A stretch of 64,000 nt of DNA from a virus. The DNA lies in IMG/VR virus record IMGVR_UViG_3300021963_007714, positions 1 through 64,000 of that record. One strand, written 5' to 3'. Shown one piece after another: positions 1 to 8,572 of this stretch (position 1 is the first letter of the stretch; each line of letters starts with the position of its first letter). A program made the position numbers and the translations under genes. The notes below the pieces were generated by a model, which had not been told where the DNA came from, searched no databases, and saw only the letters and a program-made list of their open reading frames with translations.

Positions 1-5
1 ATACT

Positions 6-126
6 CCCACAATGTTCCCACAATGTTCCCACAATGTTCCCACAATGTTCCCACAATGTTCCCACGGTATTCCCTCGATGTTTCCAAGGTATTCACACTA
101 TGTTCCCACGGTATTCCCCAGGTGTC
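6..126. repeat. 11-bp tandem repeat (minisatellite)
   Basis: Eleven consecutive 11-bp units. The first five (6-60) are identical CCCACAATGTT. The next six keep the 11-bp phase but drift (for example CCCACGGTATT at 61-71 and again at 105-115, CACACTATGTT at 94-104). Drift grows toward the small gene at 127. The period is not a multiple of three and no convincing gene covers it, so it is more likely non-coding. The window begins inside or next to it, so its true extent is unknown. Confidence 0.85.
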
Positions 127-285
127 TCAGCGTGATCTCCACCAGCGATCAGTCTCTGTAAAGGTTGGCCCGCAGTCTCTACAACTGTAGTAGCCCGGAT
201 GTGGGTCGTCAGTAAGTTCTTCGATTCCGTAGCCTAGAATAGCCCCAAGGAACAAGCAAAGTAGAATGCCAGGAATTACGTTCAT
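127..285 (-). CDS. Small single-pass membrane protein with CxxC
   Basis: A 52-residue protein of unknown function. Residues 3-19 are a hydrophobic helix (VIPGILLCLFLGAILGY). A short soluble tail follows with a Cys-x-x-Cys pair (SCRDCG) and a Trp-rich basic end (DRWWRSR). It is the last gene of the minus-strand group that starts at 2356. A pair of 13-bp direct repeats lies just upstream. A weak AGAG precedes the ATG. Composition and position fit the tiny membrane genes common in T4-like phages. No family was recognised. Confidence 0.55.
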   Translation of the reverse strand: MNVIPGILLCLFLGAILGYGIEELTDDPHPGYYSCRDCGPTFTETDRWWRSR

Positions 286-294
286 AAATCTCTA

Positions 295-333
295 TAGCGG
301 GGTATTTGCTATATATGCTCTAGCGGGGTATTT
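295..333 (-). repeat. Two 13-bp direct repeats, possible tandem promoter
   Basis: TAGCGGGGTATTT occurs at 295-307 and at 321-333, with starts 26 bp apart. On the minus strand each copy reads AAATACCCCGCTA. The upstream copy sits in GTAAATACC, which overlaps the stop codon of the galactosyltransferase-like gene. The AAATA core resembles the late box used elsewhere in the window. The pair could therefore be a tandem promoter or binding site for the gene at 127-285. Confidence 0.4.
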
Positions 334-1072
334 ACCATTGACTATGATCCAGTCTAACCTGGATTCTAGTGATCTTTGGTGATATTCTATCTTGGCCAAT
401 CAATCTATAGCGCGATTCTATACGATTGACGCCGTCTCTCATGTTTTCCCACTGTCTATCACTAGCACTGAGATTCAGTCTATGAGTATATAGTGCCTGA
501 TTGCTCACTGAGTCATTTCTCAGTTCTCCATCACTGTCGAATCCCTGACTGGGATGATCTAGTGCTAGGAACACACCTGGTCTTTGAGCCAAAGTCAGTC
601 CCTGATCTTGTAGTCTCAGTCCCAGATCTGTGTCTTCCCATCCCCAGTTTGGGTAGTGATTACTATAGCCGTTCACAGAGAGGAATTGTTGTCTAGGCAT
701 CATCAGTACACTGCCCCAGAAGTTGTCCAGATCGTTGTGATATTCTCTCAAACCTTGTGTGATCAGTCTAGTTGGTTGTGCGCAGGGTGAGTAATCTGCG
801 GAGATAGGCACATAGTCGCAGTCGTGAAAGCAGATCTGATCGCCTGTGGTCAGTGCTGCGCCTATATTGCGAATCAGTCCTCTATTAAATTCATAGTCAC
901 CCATGATAGGCACACGTTCTACAATGGTTATATCATAGTCTAGTTCAGAGTGGTTACTGTCCAGGTATGCGGTCAGTTCACGTAGCAGCACATGTAGTTG
1001 TTGTTGTCTATCCGAGTAGATATCTGTTCGTTGGGGGTCTTGTTCTCCGTAGGGAATAATTATGTCTAGCAT
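332..1072 (-). CDS. GT7-like (beta-1,4-galactosyltransferase-like) glycosyltransferase
   Basis: A 246-residue glycosyltransferase, probably sugar-nucleotide and metal dependent. The pattern is that of family GT7, in order: FNRG (62-65) followed by RNIG; the metal-binding FHDCD (82-86, in place of the classical DVD); FWGSV (118-122); and NGYSNHYPNWGWEDTDL (134-150), which matches the NGfpN...GWGgEDdD acceptor and catalytic block. His173 may complete the metal site. There is no signal peptide or membrane segment, unlike animal Golgi members, so it should act in the host cytoplasm. It starts 7 nt after the 2OG-oxygenase-like gene in a three-gene run with a GT9-like enzyme, pointing to glycan modification. 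Donor and acceptor are unknown. Confidence 0.75.
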   Translation of the reverse strand: MLDIIIPYGEQDPQRTDIYSDRQQQLHVLLRELTAYLDSNHSELDYDITIVERVPIMGDYEFNRGLIRNIGAALTTGDQICFHDCDYVPISADYSPCAQPTRLITQGLREYHNDLDNFWGSVLMMPRQQFLSVNGYSNHYPNWGWEDTDLGLRLQDQGLTLAQRPGVFLALDHPSQGFDSDGELRNDSVSNQALYTHRLNLSASDRQWENMRDGVNRIESRYRLIGQDRISPKITRIQVRLDHSQW

Positions 1073-1079
1073 ACAGTAT

Positions 1080-1589
1080 TTATTCTGGGTCTATGCTGAG
1101 ATTTGCCAGGATCACTGTTTTACTGTCAGCAGATACCAATGCTGTGCTACGATGACTCAGTGTGCTCATCATTATGACCACATCGCCTTCACTAGCTGGT
1201 ATTGATCTGGGGGTAGTGTCAAAAGGTCTACGATATTCTGTTCTAGGAGCTGTAGGGGGTAGATCTAGGTAGTAGATCAGGTTATAGTTATATTCTCCCC
1301 TATGGTCGTGCCAATCGTGGAAGTTATTGGTTTCATATTGTTGATACCATATGGCTATAATATCTATCACGTGCCGGTCAAAATTAAGATTGAGAAAGCG
1401 CATGATTTCTCTATGGAACAGGTCTTTATAGGCAGAATCTAGGCTGTATCTGGGCCAATCTGTGCGATTGATATCATTGTCTCTTGATCTGTAGTCAGTG
1501 GCGTGATCCTCACTGATCATGGTCAGCAGGCGGGGTTTGAGCAGATCATGCTGCGGCCAAGGCTTCAGCCAATACCACGGGTCTGTCAC
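1080..1589 (-). CDS. 2OG-Fe(II) oxygenase-like protein
   Basis: A 169-residue protein with the layout of the phage putative 2OG-Fe(II) oxygenases (2OG-FeII_Oxy_5 type). It has an iron-ligand region HDWHDH (91-96), then YNYNLIYYLDLP (100-111), an EGDVVIMMS strand (134-142), a distal His146 in LSHRS, and a basic residue (Lys157) where 2-oxoglutarate would bind. The start is GTG. Its GTGA overlaps the stop of the GT9-like gene by 4 nt, indicating coupled translation. The substrate is unknown. The surrounding glycosyltransferases suggest a sugar or lipid-linked target. The exact iron triad (His91/94/96, His146) is uncertain from sequence alone. Confidence 0.6.
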   Translation of the reverse strand: MTDPWYWLKPWPQHDLLKPRLLTMISEDHATDYRSRDNDINRTDWPRYSLDSAYKDLFHREIMRFLNLNFDRHVIDIIAIWYQQYETNNFHDWHDHRGEYNYNLIYYLDLPPTAPRTEYRRPFDTTPRSIPASEGDVVIMMSTLSHRSTALVSADSKTVILANLSIDPE

Positions 1590-2356
1590 TGGTTGACCCG
1601 GATGGTTTTATGCTGGGGATTCAGCTGTAGATTTTCCAGCCAGTGCCAGTGTTCTCCCAATACGGGAGTAAGACCTATGTGACTGCGGGGGATAAAATAC
1701 CTGCTGTCTGCGTCCAATAATCTCATTTGATCTATCACATTGCTGAACACGCTGTCCACACAGATCACACAATGAGCCTGTTCTATGGCTCCAAGCCAAT
1801 CAAACACCGAGTGAGTCAGAGCTGTGATTTCAATCACTGGTATGTCTGGGGGCAGTATGCCAGTGTCAAATTCAGCACGATGATCTGATCCGTCTAGATG
1901 TACCAAGATATAGGGTTGATCCTCATGGTCTAGGTTCTGTCTGATGAGGTCTAAGAGAGGTTGTTCACGATCTGGTCTACGTGTGATACAGGCCGCCAGC
2001 TGCCATTTATGGGCGAAGGGCACGCCAGCTTGTATGTACTTGTATTGATCAAATCCAGTGTGCTGAAACCACACTCGCTCGTGAAAACTCTGACCAGTCA
2101 GGGCCTGATAAAGGCACAGTTCTTGGTCTATACCCAGTTGTTGATAGATTGCTCGGGGCTGTTCCAAGAAGAACGAACCCTGATCTGTGCGCAGTGCATG
2201 CCAAGTGATCCAAGGCACATAGGGTTCAACATGTGGGATAAATTCACTACAGATTGCCCAGTGTATGTCATGCCCTTGTTCTTGATAGAATCGAGCTATG
2301 GGCAGGGCTATGACGATGTCACCCAAGCCTCGACTTTGTATGATGCCTATTTTCAT
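1586..2356 (-). CDS. GT9-like (heptosyltransferase-like) glycosyltransferase
   Basis: A 256-residue protein of GT-B type. The N-terminus MKIGIIQSRGLGDIVIALP with a following ARFY helix is characteristic of the ADP-heptose:LPS heptosyltransferase superfamily. CVDSVFSNVIDQM (about 199-211) corresponds to the nucleotide-sugar-binding loop, where cellular enzymes usually have DSG plus a His. It is shorter than bacterial WaaC/WaaF (about 320-350), so it may be minimal or use another donor. It is the first gene of the minus-strand operon, and its stop overlaps the next start. Confidence 0.65.
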   Translation of the reverse strand: MKIGIIQSRGLGDIVIALPIARFYQEQGHDIHWAICSEFIPHVEPYVPWITWHALRTDQGSFFLEQPRAIYQQLGIDQELCLYQALTGQSFHERVWFQHTGFDQYKYIQAGVPFAHKWQLAACITRRPDREQPLLDLIRQNLDHEDQPYILVHLDGSDHRAEFDTGILPPDIPVIEITALTHSVFDWLGAIEQAHCVICVDSVFSNVIDQMRLLDADSRYFIPRSHIGLTPVLGEHWHWLENLQLNPQHKTIRVNQ

Positions 2357-2380
2357 GATGATCTCAAAGTAATTTAAGCA

Positions 2381-2388
2381 TATTTAAA
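2381..2388 (-). promoter_or_regulatory. Putative late promoter box (TTTAAATA)
   Basis: TTTAAATA on the minus strand, 24 nt before the ATG of the GT9-like gene. With T4-type spacing transcription would begin near 2375, giving a leader of about 19 nt. It lies back to back with the plus-strand box at 2418. It is a weaker match than the exact TATAAATA copies elsewhere. Confidence 0.4.
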
Positions 2389-2417
2389 GACTTTGCCTAG
2401 TCAGGGTCTCAATCATG

Positions 2418-2425
2418 AATAAATA
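2418..2425 (+). promoter_or_regulatory. Late promoter box (AATAAATA), near-leaderless
   Basis: AATAAATA ends exactly 7 nt before the ATG of the gene at 2433. With T4-type spacing (start 6 nt after the last A) the mRNA would begin 2 nt before the AUG. No Shine-Dalgarno sequence precedes the ATG. The same arrangement occurs at 31157, 37479 and 57143. Confidence 0.6.
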
Positions 2426-2432
2426 GCTGATC

Positions 2433-3800
2433 ATGCCAATAACCATTTCATCTGGCACAGTGATCTTGGCCACTGTGACCACAGCCATTGCCTCGACTGC
2501 CACAGACATCATAGGACTAGGCTCAGACGGTTATGGATTAACCACATATACATCGTTTCCCACTCGTGCGGGCAACAGAATCAGTCAAAATCAACTACAG
2601 GGTATATTTCGTGATCTCAACACTATCACACAGCATGTCAGTGGGCAGTTTACTACCACCATAGTGATCACCACTGGTTCACTGATCACTACCAGTACAT
2701 TCAGTGATCTTTGGCGACTCAAAGAGTATGTGAGCATGGCCAGATACACACTACATCCCAGTCAGCGCAGCACCTATACTGGTACTAGTGGCAGTGTGGA
2801 AGACATTTGGCTACAGAATAGCACCAGCACACGCAGTCAACTGTGGCCCACTACGCCTGTGGCCTGGACCACCAGTACGATCACGCACAGAACCAGAGTT
2901 CAATGGGTAACTACCAGTCTGGCTCAGTATTTTTTCAACTCAGGCGGTGATCTAGTGTTCAAGCCCTACTGGACCACAGGTACTGGGGCCATGAGTACCA
3001 GTTCTAGCACATTCAAATTGATTGACAATGCCTGGGCTAGGTTTGTGAATACAGGACAAAGTTTTGTCACAGATTGGACCTATCGTAGGTCTGACTACGT
3101 TAATTATGTTACTACAAGTCGTAGTTGGGGGTCAGCTAGTACACTCAGCGTCACAGTCACAGCAGTTAAGGTAGATGGACGGACTATAGACTTTGCCGTA
3201 GACTATAGTACCTACGTCAGTGGTGGCATATGGTATGATGATGCTGTCACAGTGATCAGCCAGCCCCCTGTGGTCATTGACAACGTGACCAATAGCTTTG
3301 ACAGCAGTGGTGATCCTAACCCCAGTATAGATCTACAAGGGGGTGATGGTATAGGTGATGGTATAGGTGATGGTGCTGGAGGGGGTGGTGGAGCCAAGGT
3401 GATCTGTACTGAATTATACCACCAGGGATTATTGGATAGAGACATATACCTATTGGATCAACAATTTGGTCGTTGGTTGTTGATCAATGATCCTCAAACA
3501 TATTGGGGCTATAGAGCATGGGCAGATATATTGGTTAGGTACATGCGGGGTCAAGGTAGGCCCATCATACCCAAGCTGCTGTTTTGGCAAAGTGAACAGC
3601 AGCAACAGATCCTTAGCCAGCGCCTAGCTCAATGGATAGCCCGAAAGCTGGCTGAGCCCTTTGCCTATGAATTGGCACGTAGGGTAGATGGTCAAACTAG
3701 ACCATTTAGGCTCAGTGGTTATCTAGTGGTCAGCGTGGGCCTACCCATTTGTAGATTGATAGGTCGTTTTGGCCTAAAAGGAAAAAGTCATGTTGTTTAA
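2433..3800 (+). CDS. Tail/fibre-like virion protein with conserved C-terminal domain
   Basis: A 455-residue protein. Residues 1-300 are very rich in Thr, Ser and Tyr and look beta-structured, like fibre proteins; no repeat unit is obvious. A Gly/Asp-rich linker (about 303-325, GGDGIGDGIGDGAGGGGG) leads to a different C-terminal domain with ICTELYHQGLLDRDIYLLDQ and then WGYRAWADILVRYM. I know this module by pattern from C-termini of other phage structural proteins but cannot name it. The 3' end overlaps the next small gene by 11 nt. It is the first gene of the coupled run 2433-13880. Probably a tail or baseplate component. Confidence 0.6.
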   Translation: MPITISSGTVILATVTTAIASTATDIIGLGSDGYGLTTYTSFPTRAGNRISQNQLQGIFRDLNTITQHVSGQFTTTIVITTGSLITTSTFSDLWRLKEYVSMARYTLHPSQRSTYTGTSGSVEDIWLQNSTSTRSQLWPTTPVAWTTSTITHRTRVQWVTTSLAQYFFNSGGDLVFKPYWTTGTGAMSTSSSTFKLIDNAWARFVNTGQSFVTDWTYRRSDYVNYVTTSRSWGSASTLSVTVTAVKVDGRTIDFAVDYSTYVSGGIWYDDAVTVISQPPVVIDNVTNSFDSSGDPNPSIDLQGGDGIGDGIGDGAGGGGGAKVICTELYHQGLLDRDIYLLDQQFGRWLLINDPQTYWGYRAWADILVRYMRGQGRPIIPKLLFWQSEQQQQILSQRLAQWIARKLAEPFAYELARRVDGQTRPFRLSGYLVVSVGLPICRLIGRFGLKGKSHVV

Positions 3801-3963
3801 CACTACACAAGCTGAATTTTATCAAAGGCTAGACAGCCTCACAGAAGAACAAAGAATGACCCTATTCATGGGTATCACCAAAGAAGCAGCAGAAATCATG
3901 GCCTTACTGTTACCCGATGAGCCCATGGTAGCAGAATTGCTAGCATTTAAGCGTATGACCTAA
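3790..3963 (+). CDS. Small helical protein of unknown function
   Basis: A 57-residue protein that begins inside the end of the preceding gene (11-nt overlap) and ends in TAATG, sharing one base with the next start. It is predicted to be almost entirely helical and mildly acidic, with paired Met/Leu residues (TLFMGITKEAAEIMALLLP). No motif was recognised. Double overlap with two structural genes supports it being real. It may be a chaperone or adaptor for one of them; that is a guess. Confidence 0.6.
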   Translation: MLFNTTQAEFYQRLDSLTEEQRMTLFMGITKEAAEIMALLLPDEPMVAELLAFKRMT

Positions 3964-5453
3964 TGACCATACAGTACATAACAACCAGCAGCCTAACCAA
4001 TTATGTCAGCAGCCTAACCATTGGCAGCAGCATAGGCTATAGGATCAGTGGTGGGGGTATATTGGGCCCTAAACCCTATATGCAGACTACATCAACCTTG
4101 GATGGTACCCTAATTAGTTTTTCAACCGTGAATACAGAAACTAGGATATTGGTAGTAACAGAAGCAGATCCACAGGGTCGTTTTGAAGCCTACACAGGAG
4201 TAGAGGGTACACGCAAGGCTATCACTTTGACCAATATAGGTAATAGCACCATGCTGGTAGAAGCGCCTGTGTTCAGCAATCGTTTGACTCAGGCTCACCC
4301 TCGTTATCTACGCCTGATGAGGCCGCCTTGGAACATAGCCTCTGGAACTAGTAGAACTTTTCTATTGAGCTATAGTGGACTAGAAGAGGGCACCTTCAGT
4401 GAAAGCATATTTTTCCCTACTCCTACAGCTACCCTACCTTATTATAGAATGGACACCGAAGTGGTCAGCAGATCGGGCTATACCTATTCCGTTGAGCCAT
4501 ATGGTTGGAATACTACCACATTTAGAATAGGTGAAAACTCACTAGTTGACTATACGATAACACCTAGATATTTTGGAGTAGAGGCTGAAGGTTATGAAGT
4601 CCCTATTAGCACAACACTAGTTGGAGATCCTGCTTGGAGTTATGACTACATAGGATCTAATCGTGTTACAGTGAGATTTAGCAGCAGAGGGTTGACCAAT
4701 AATACAACGACCTATGTCAGCACCTTAACCATAGTTACACCTAATGAAACCTTTACCAGAGTCAATACGGCCACTCATAGTGTCAACCTTGCCCTAAACT
4801 ATAATACCAGCACATGGATCAGTGCTCTGTGTTTACCTGATGTCATTGTAGGAATGCGTATAGATCAAGTACAGACATCATCTACAACCACAGCTACAAC
4901 AAGGTTGTTGACCATAGGAGTAGGCAGCGGAGCTGATGGAGCTCCTACCTATGCCCAAGGTGGTAGTCTATATTTCGATCCTGCTAACCTACAGCCAATG
5001 GAAGGCTCTGCCAAGTTACCATTTGCCTATTGGCAGACAGTGTACCAAATACCATTGGTTGGTACTGCTAGTTTAAAAACCTATCTCAGCGGTGATTATA
5101 AGGTAAAAACACAAGAACCTCAGGCCAGGGATTATGATTACTATTTTGGAGTAGACAGTGATCAGGGCAGCATGTTTACCATACGAGAAGACAGTGAGGG
5201 TTATGTTTCTGTGATCATTAATCAGTTGCGAGAAACCAGTGGTGATGCTACACGAGATCTAACATTAACTAGACTGAGCAAGGTATTCTACTATGCTGTG
5301 CCCAGTTTATATTCATATTATCCCAATGGTTGGTTAGGACAAACCATAGACGAATTTGGACAGCCAGACCCCAATGGAACCAATTGTTGGCTATTTGTGG
5401 GATTTGATAATCGCGGTCAAGTACAGCTCAATTTAGTGCCATTACCTAACTGA
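3963..5453 (+). CDS. Beta-rich virion protein of unknown function
   Basis: A 496-residue protein coupled to the previous gene through TAATG. It is rich in Thr, Ser, Tyr and Asn with alternating hydrophobic residues, typical of beta-structured fibre or adhesin proteins. It has no signal peptide, and only two Cys residues were noticed (LCLPD near 287, NCWLF near 475). The C-terminal third (from about 330, KLPFAYWQTVYQIPL onward) differs in composition and may be a receptor-binding head. No domain family was recognised. Context between a fibre-like gene and a repeat/glycosyltransferase gene favours a virion role. Confidence 0.55.
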   Translation: MTIQYITTSSLTNYVSSLTIGSSIGYRISGGGILGPKPYMQTTSTLDGTLISFSTVNTETRILVVTEADPQGRFEAYTGVEGTRKAITLTNIGNSTMLVEAPVFSNRLTQAHPRYLRLMRPPWNIASGTSRTFLLSYSGLEEGTFSESIFFPTPTATLPYYRMDTEVVSRSGYTYSVEPYGWNTTTFRIGENSLVDYTITPRYFGVEAEGYEVPISTTLVGDPAWSYDYIGSNRVTVRFSSRGLTNNTTTYVSTLTIVTPNETFTRVNTATHSVNLALNYNTSTWISALCLPDVIVGMRIDQVQTSSTTTATTRLLTIGVGSGADGAPTYAQGGSLYFDPANLQPMEGSAKLPFAYWQTVYQIPLVGTASLKTYLSGDYKVKTQEPQARDYDYYFGVDSDQGSMFTIREDSEGYVSVIINQLRETSGDATRDLTLTRLSKVFYYAVPSLYSYYPNGWLGQTIDEFGQPDPNGTNCWLFVGFDNRGQVQLNLVPLPN

Positions 5454-5472
5454 TTTTTGATAATTAGTTGTC

Positions 5473-7260
5473 ATGCTGATAGATAGTATTCCTCAAATTA
5501 CCTATGAACAAGTCGCCAGTATAGAATATCAAGGTGACCATTTACAGTACGACTCTGCTCTAGCTGAACTTGTCACTGAACATGATTATGCTATAGTTAA
5601 AAATCCCAACCTTGCCAATCCAAATTTGGTTTATTTTATAGACAGTATCCCTGATAATCAAAGACAGTGTATAGTATATTATTATAAAGATGAATGGTTA
5701 GCCAAGATCTTCTATCGTGGTTGGACTGCTGATAAAGGTTACAAATCTATTAACATACGAAGTCCACAAGTCGTATGGAGAAAAAACCCAGACCTAGATA
5801 ACTCAATGACATTTATTGACACACCATTTGGCCAATGGGAACCAGAACCATGGGATGTTGAATATACTATGACATGGTATATGGATCCACAGTTTAATCC
5901 CACCTCAGACCGTGTTTGGGTTATGACCTGTGAAGTAATAGGTACTAGCATCAAAGGCATCAAAGATATGGGTTACCTTAGTCCTGAGGTTAACATTGAA
6001 TACAATCCTATGATACCTGCCTTGCTTATTGATCTGGATGGTGCTTTACCTGCCTATTGGGATTTGTCTTATACCTGCGCATACTACCTAGATCCTAGTC
6101 ATTGTGATGCTGATAATGAAAAAGTATGGTTAGTTAAGATTGAGCCTAGTTATAGAAAAACTAAAGATTGGAAATGGTTGGGGATGATCACACCTAGTCC
6201 GGACATTATATATAATCCTACACTTGGCATAGTAAATTATGATATAGACATCGGTCAAACTCATTTTAGCGACTTTGCTTATGAAAATCAATACCTATTA
6301 GACAGAAAGCATCTAGACAACGACCATGATGACATTTGGGCATTTAAAGTATTGTGGTATAGAGAAACACAAGGTCTTAAAGTTATGGGCTATGCCAGCC
6401 CCTTGGTTAATACAGAGGTCAATAGAGATTTGGGCGTTGATCTAGACCTAGATTATGTAATACAGAAAAAAGAATTTGATCGTACATTGGTTTGGTATAT
6501 TGACCCTAAACTGTCTAATATGAATAAAATTTGGGCCCTAAAGAAATGGATAGGGTCAGCAGGACCTGAGCTAGACCAAGGTCTTGTTGATCTAGACATT
6601 GAACAAGAATTTGACGTGGTCTTTATAGACTATGACGAGCCTAATGCTGAAACTAATTGGCAAAGATTACAATCTATAGCGCCTAAGGCATTGAGAGTAA
6701 CTGGCATCAAAGGTATTCTAGAGGCTCACAAGGCAGCAGCTAGAAAATCAACTACAGAAATGTTCTGGGTAGTTGATGCTGATTGTTATCTACAAGATGA
6801 CTGGTCGTTTGATTATATTCCCAGTGTATTTGATAGGGATTGTGTATTTGTTTGGCATAGTCTTAACCCTGTTACCGATCTTCAGTATGGCCATGGCGGT
6901 ATCAAACTCTTACCGAGACAACTGCTAATAGACTTGACAGATTGGGGTACTGATCTCACTCAGAGTATAAGCAAAAAGATAAAAGTTATAGATCGCATCA
7001 GTAATGTTACAGCATTCAATACATCTGAATTTGCCACATGGCGCAGTGCTTTCCGCGAAGTGGCCAAACTCAGTCAAATGAATTCGGCAACAGCACACGA
7101 AAGAATTCAAAGATGGTTGTCACCTAGATCAGATGCTAGGTTTGCTATATGGGCAGAAAAAGGTGCTAGAGATGCATTGAAATGGGTTAAATCAAATCCT
7201 ATTAATCTTATCAACAATTATGATTATCTAGCAGAACATTTTAAGAAAAACTATGAATGA
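5473..7260 (+). CDS. Repeat protein fused to GT-A glycosyltransferase-like domain
   Basis: A 595-residue two-part protein. Residues about 50-360 contain four to five degenerate repeats of 70-75 residues built on a W/Y-x-DP...W...G-Y/M-x-SP...N-x pattern (WYMDPQF 135-141 with MGYLSPEVN 166-174; YYLDPSH 204-210 with LGMITPSPD; LLDRKH 275-280 with MGYASPLVN; WYIDPKL 341-347). Residues about 378-595 form a GT-A-like domain found in marine T4-like phages: DVVFIDYDEPNAETNW (381-396) and FWVVDADC (431-438), whose DAD would bind the metal and nucleotide sugar. The repeats could hold the acceptor. Its 3' end overlaps the first radical SAM gene by 8 nt. Confidence 0.65.
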   Translation: MLIDSIPQITYEQVASIEYQGDHLQYDSALAELVTEHDYAIVKNPNLANPNLVYFIDSIPDNQRQCIVYYYKDEWLAKIFYRGWTADKGYKSINIRSPQVVWRKNPDLDNSMTFIDTPFGQWEPEPWDVEYTMTWYMDPQFNPTSDRVWVMTCEVIGTSIKGIKDMGYLSPEVNIEYNPMIPALLIDLDGALPAYWDLSYTCAYYLDPSHCDADNEKVWLVKIEPSYRKTKDWKWLGMITPSPDIIYNPTLGIVNYDIDIGQTHFSDFAYENQYLLDRKHLDNDHDDIWAFKVLWYRETQGLKVMGYASPLVNTEVNRDLGVDLDLDYVIQKKEFDRTLVWYIDPKLSNMNKIWALKKWIGSAGPELDQGLVDLDIEQEFDVVFIDYDEPNAETNWQRLQSIAPKALRVTGIKGILEAHKAAARKSTTEMFWVVDADCYLQDDWSFDYIPSVFDRDCVFVWHSLNPVTDLQYGHGGIKLLPRQLLIDLTDWGTDLTQSISKKIKVIDRISNVTAFNTSEFATWRSAFREVAKLSQMNSATAHERIQRWLSPRSDARFAIWAEKGARDALKWVKSNPINLINNYDYLAEHFKKNYE

Positions 7261-8572
7261 TCTAGATCAATATAAGAATAATAATAGTTTTTGTGCTGTT
7301 CCCTTTGTCAGCATGATGGTCAATACTGACACCACTATAAGATATTGTTGTATGGTGAAGGGCACAGCCAATAAGATTAGAAAGACAGATGGTACGTTTT
7401 ATCATTGCCAAGACAATTTTATCAAGGACGCATGGAACAGTTCTGATATGAAGACCATTAGACTGAACATGATTCAGGGTAATAAGATTGAAGGTTGTTC
7501 AGTATGCTACCTACAAGAAGAAAGCGGAAGAGTCAGCAACAGACAACATGCCAACAGAGAATGGAGCTACAGATTAGGTGCTGATAAATTAGTTGATCTT
7601 ATTCAGCAAGCAGAGAATAATCAAGGACAATTAGCGGATGATATAGTTTATCTAGACCTACGACTTGGAAATCTTTGTAATCTCAAATGCAGGATGTGTA
7701 ATCCTTGGAACAGCAGTCAAATAGCCAAAGAACATATGGTGTTGAACAATACTGATTCTGCCTACGCTGAAGTTTGGAAAAAGACATTTGGTAAATTTCC
7801 TATATCAGTTTTAGAAAATCAAAGTTGGTTTGAAAGTGATATACTATGGGATCAGGTCATAGCTCTTATACCATCTCTTAAAAAAGTTTATATGACTGGT
7901 GGTGAACCTACATTGATTGAGCATAATCAAACATTCATGCAAAGTTGTATAGATCAAGGTCGAACAGATATTGAACTGTTCTTTAACACTAATTGTACCA
8001 ACATCAATAAAAGATTTTTAGAATTGATCAAGCAATTTAGCACAGTGTCTATAAATGCCAGCGTTGATGGTGTAGGCATTGTAAATGAATATATTAGACC
8101 ACCTAGTAGATGGAGTCAGTTGTCCTCGAATATTGAAAAACTAGCACAAATGCCCAATGTTAAACTGGGTCTTACACCAACTGTACAAGTTTATAACATA
8201 CTCAACCTTGTTGATGTTTTAAGATATGTTGATCAACTCAATGACAAATACCGCAATAATATCTTTGTGGATTTTTTAATAAATGTACATCCATATCATC
8301 TCAGTGCCACAATACTACCTGATCATATTAAATTGCGAGCAAGGCAACAATTAGAAAACTATGTTGATCTGGAGATGTCAAGTCAAACACATGAGTTGAC
8401 AAAAAATAGTATTAGAGGCATCGTCGGTCTTCTTCAAAAGACAGCTCCGGAGGACTGTGAGGAGCAGGTTAGAAGGTTAAGAATTTACACAGAGAGTCTA
8501 GACAGGGAAAGGGCACAGAGTTCTAATGATCTAGGGCCCGAACTAAGAGAATTTTTACATGGAAAAATCTAA
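7253..8572 (+). CDS. Twitch-type radical SAM protein A
   Basis: A 439-residue radical SAM enzyme. The cluster motif is CNLKCRMC (Cys142, 146, 149), followed by the SAM-binding GGEPT at about 218-222. Ahead of the radical SAM core is an extra Cys-rich N-terminus (C14, C32-C33, C82-x-x-C85) like the twitch/SPASM auxiliary-cluster set, but placed N-terminally. The reaction is unknown; family members modify peptides, sugars or cofactors. It overlaps the GT gene by 8 nt and its paralogue by 14 nt, so all three are probably one translational unit. It would need an intact [4Fe-4S] supply, and Fe-S genes lie near 20.6-22.1 kb. Confidence 0.85.
   Translation: MNDLDQYKNNNSFCAVPFVSMMVNTDTTIRYCCMVKGTANKIRKTDGTFYHCQDNFIKDAWNSSDMKTIRLNMIQGNKIEGCSVCYLQEESGRVSNRQHANREWSYRLGADKLVDLIQQAENNQGQLADDIVYLDLRLGNLCNLKCRMCNPWNSSQIAKEHMVLNNTDSAYAEVWKKTFGKFPISVLENQSWFESDILWDQVIALIPSLKKVYMTGGEPTLIEHNQTFMQSCIDQGRTDIELFFNTNCTNINKRFLELIKQFSTVSINASVDGVGIVNEYIRPPSRWSQLSSNIEKLAQMPNVKLGLTPTVQVYNILNLVDVLRYVDQLNDKYRNNIFVDFLINVHPYHLSATILPDHIKLRARQQLENYVDLEMSSQTHELTKNSIRGIVGLLQKTAPEDCEEQVRRLRIYTESLDRERAQSSNDLGPELREFLHGKI

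Noticed and set aside
6-126. CRISPR array
   Set aside because: Units are 11 bp in direct tandem with no spacers, and no cas gene is present.
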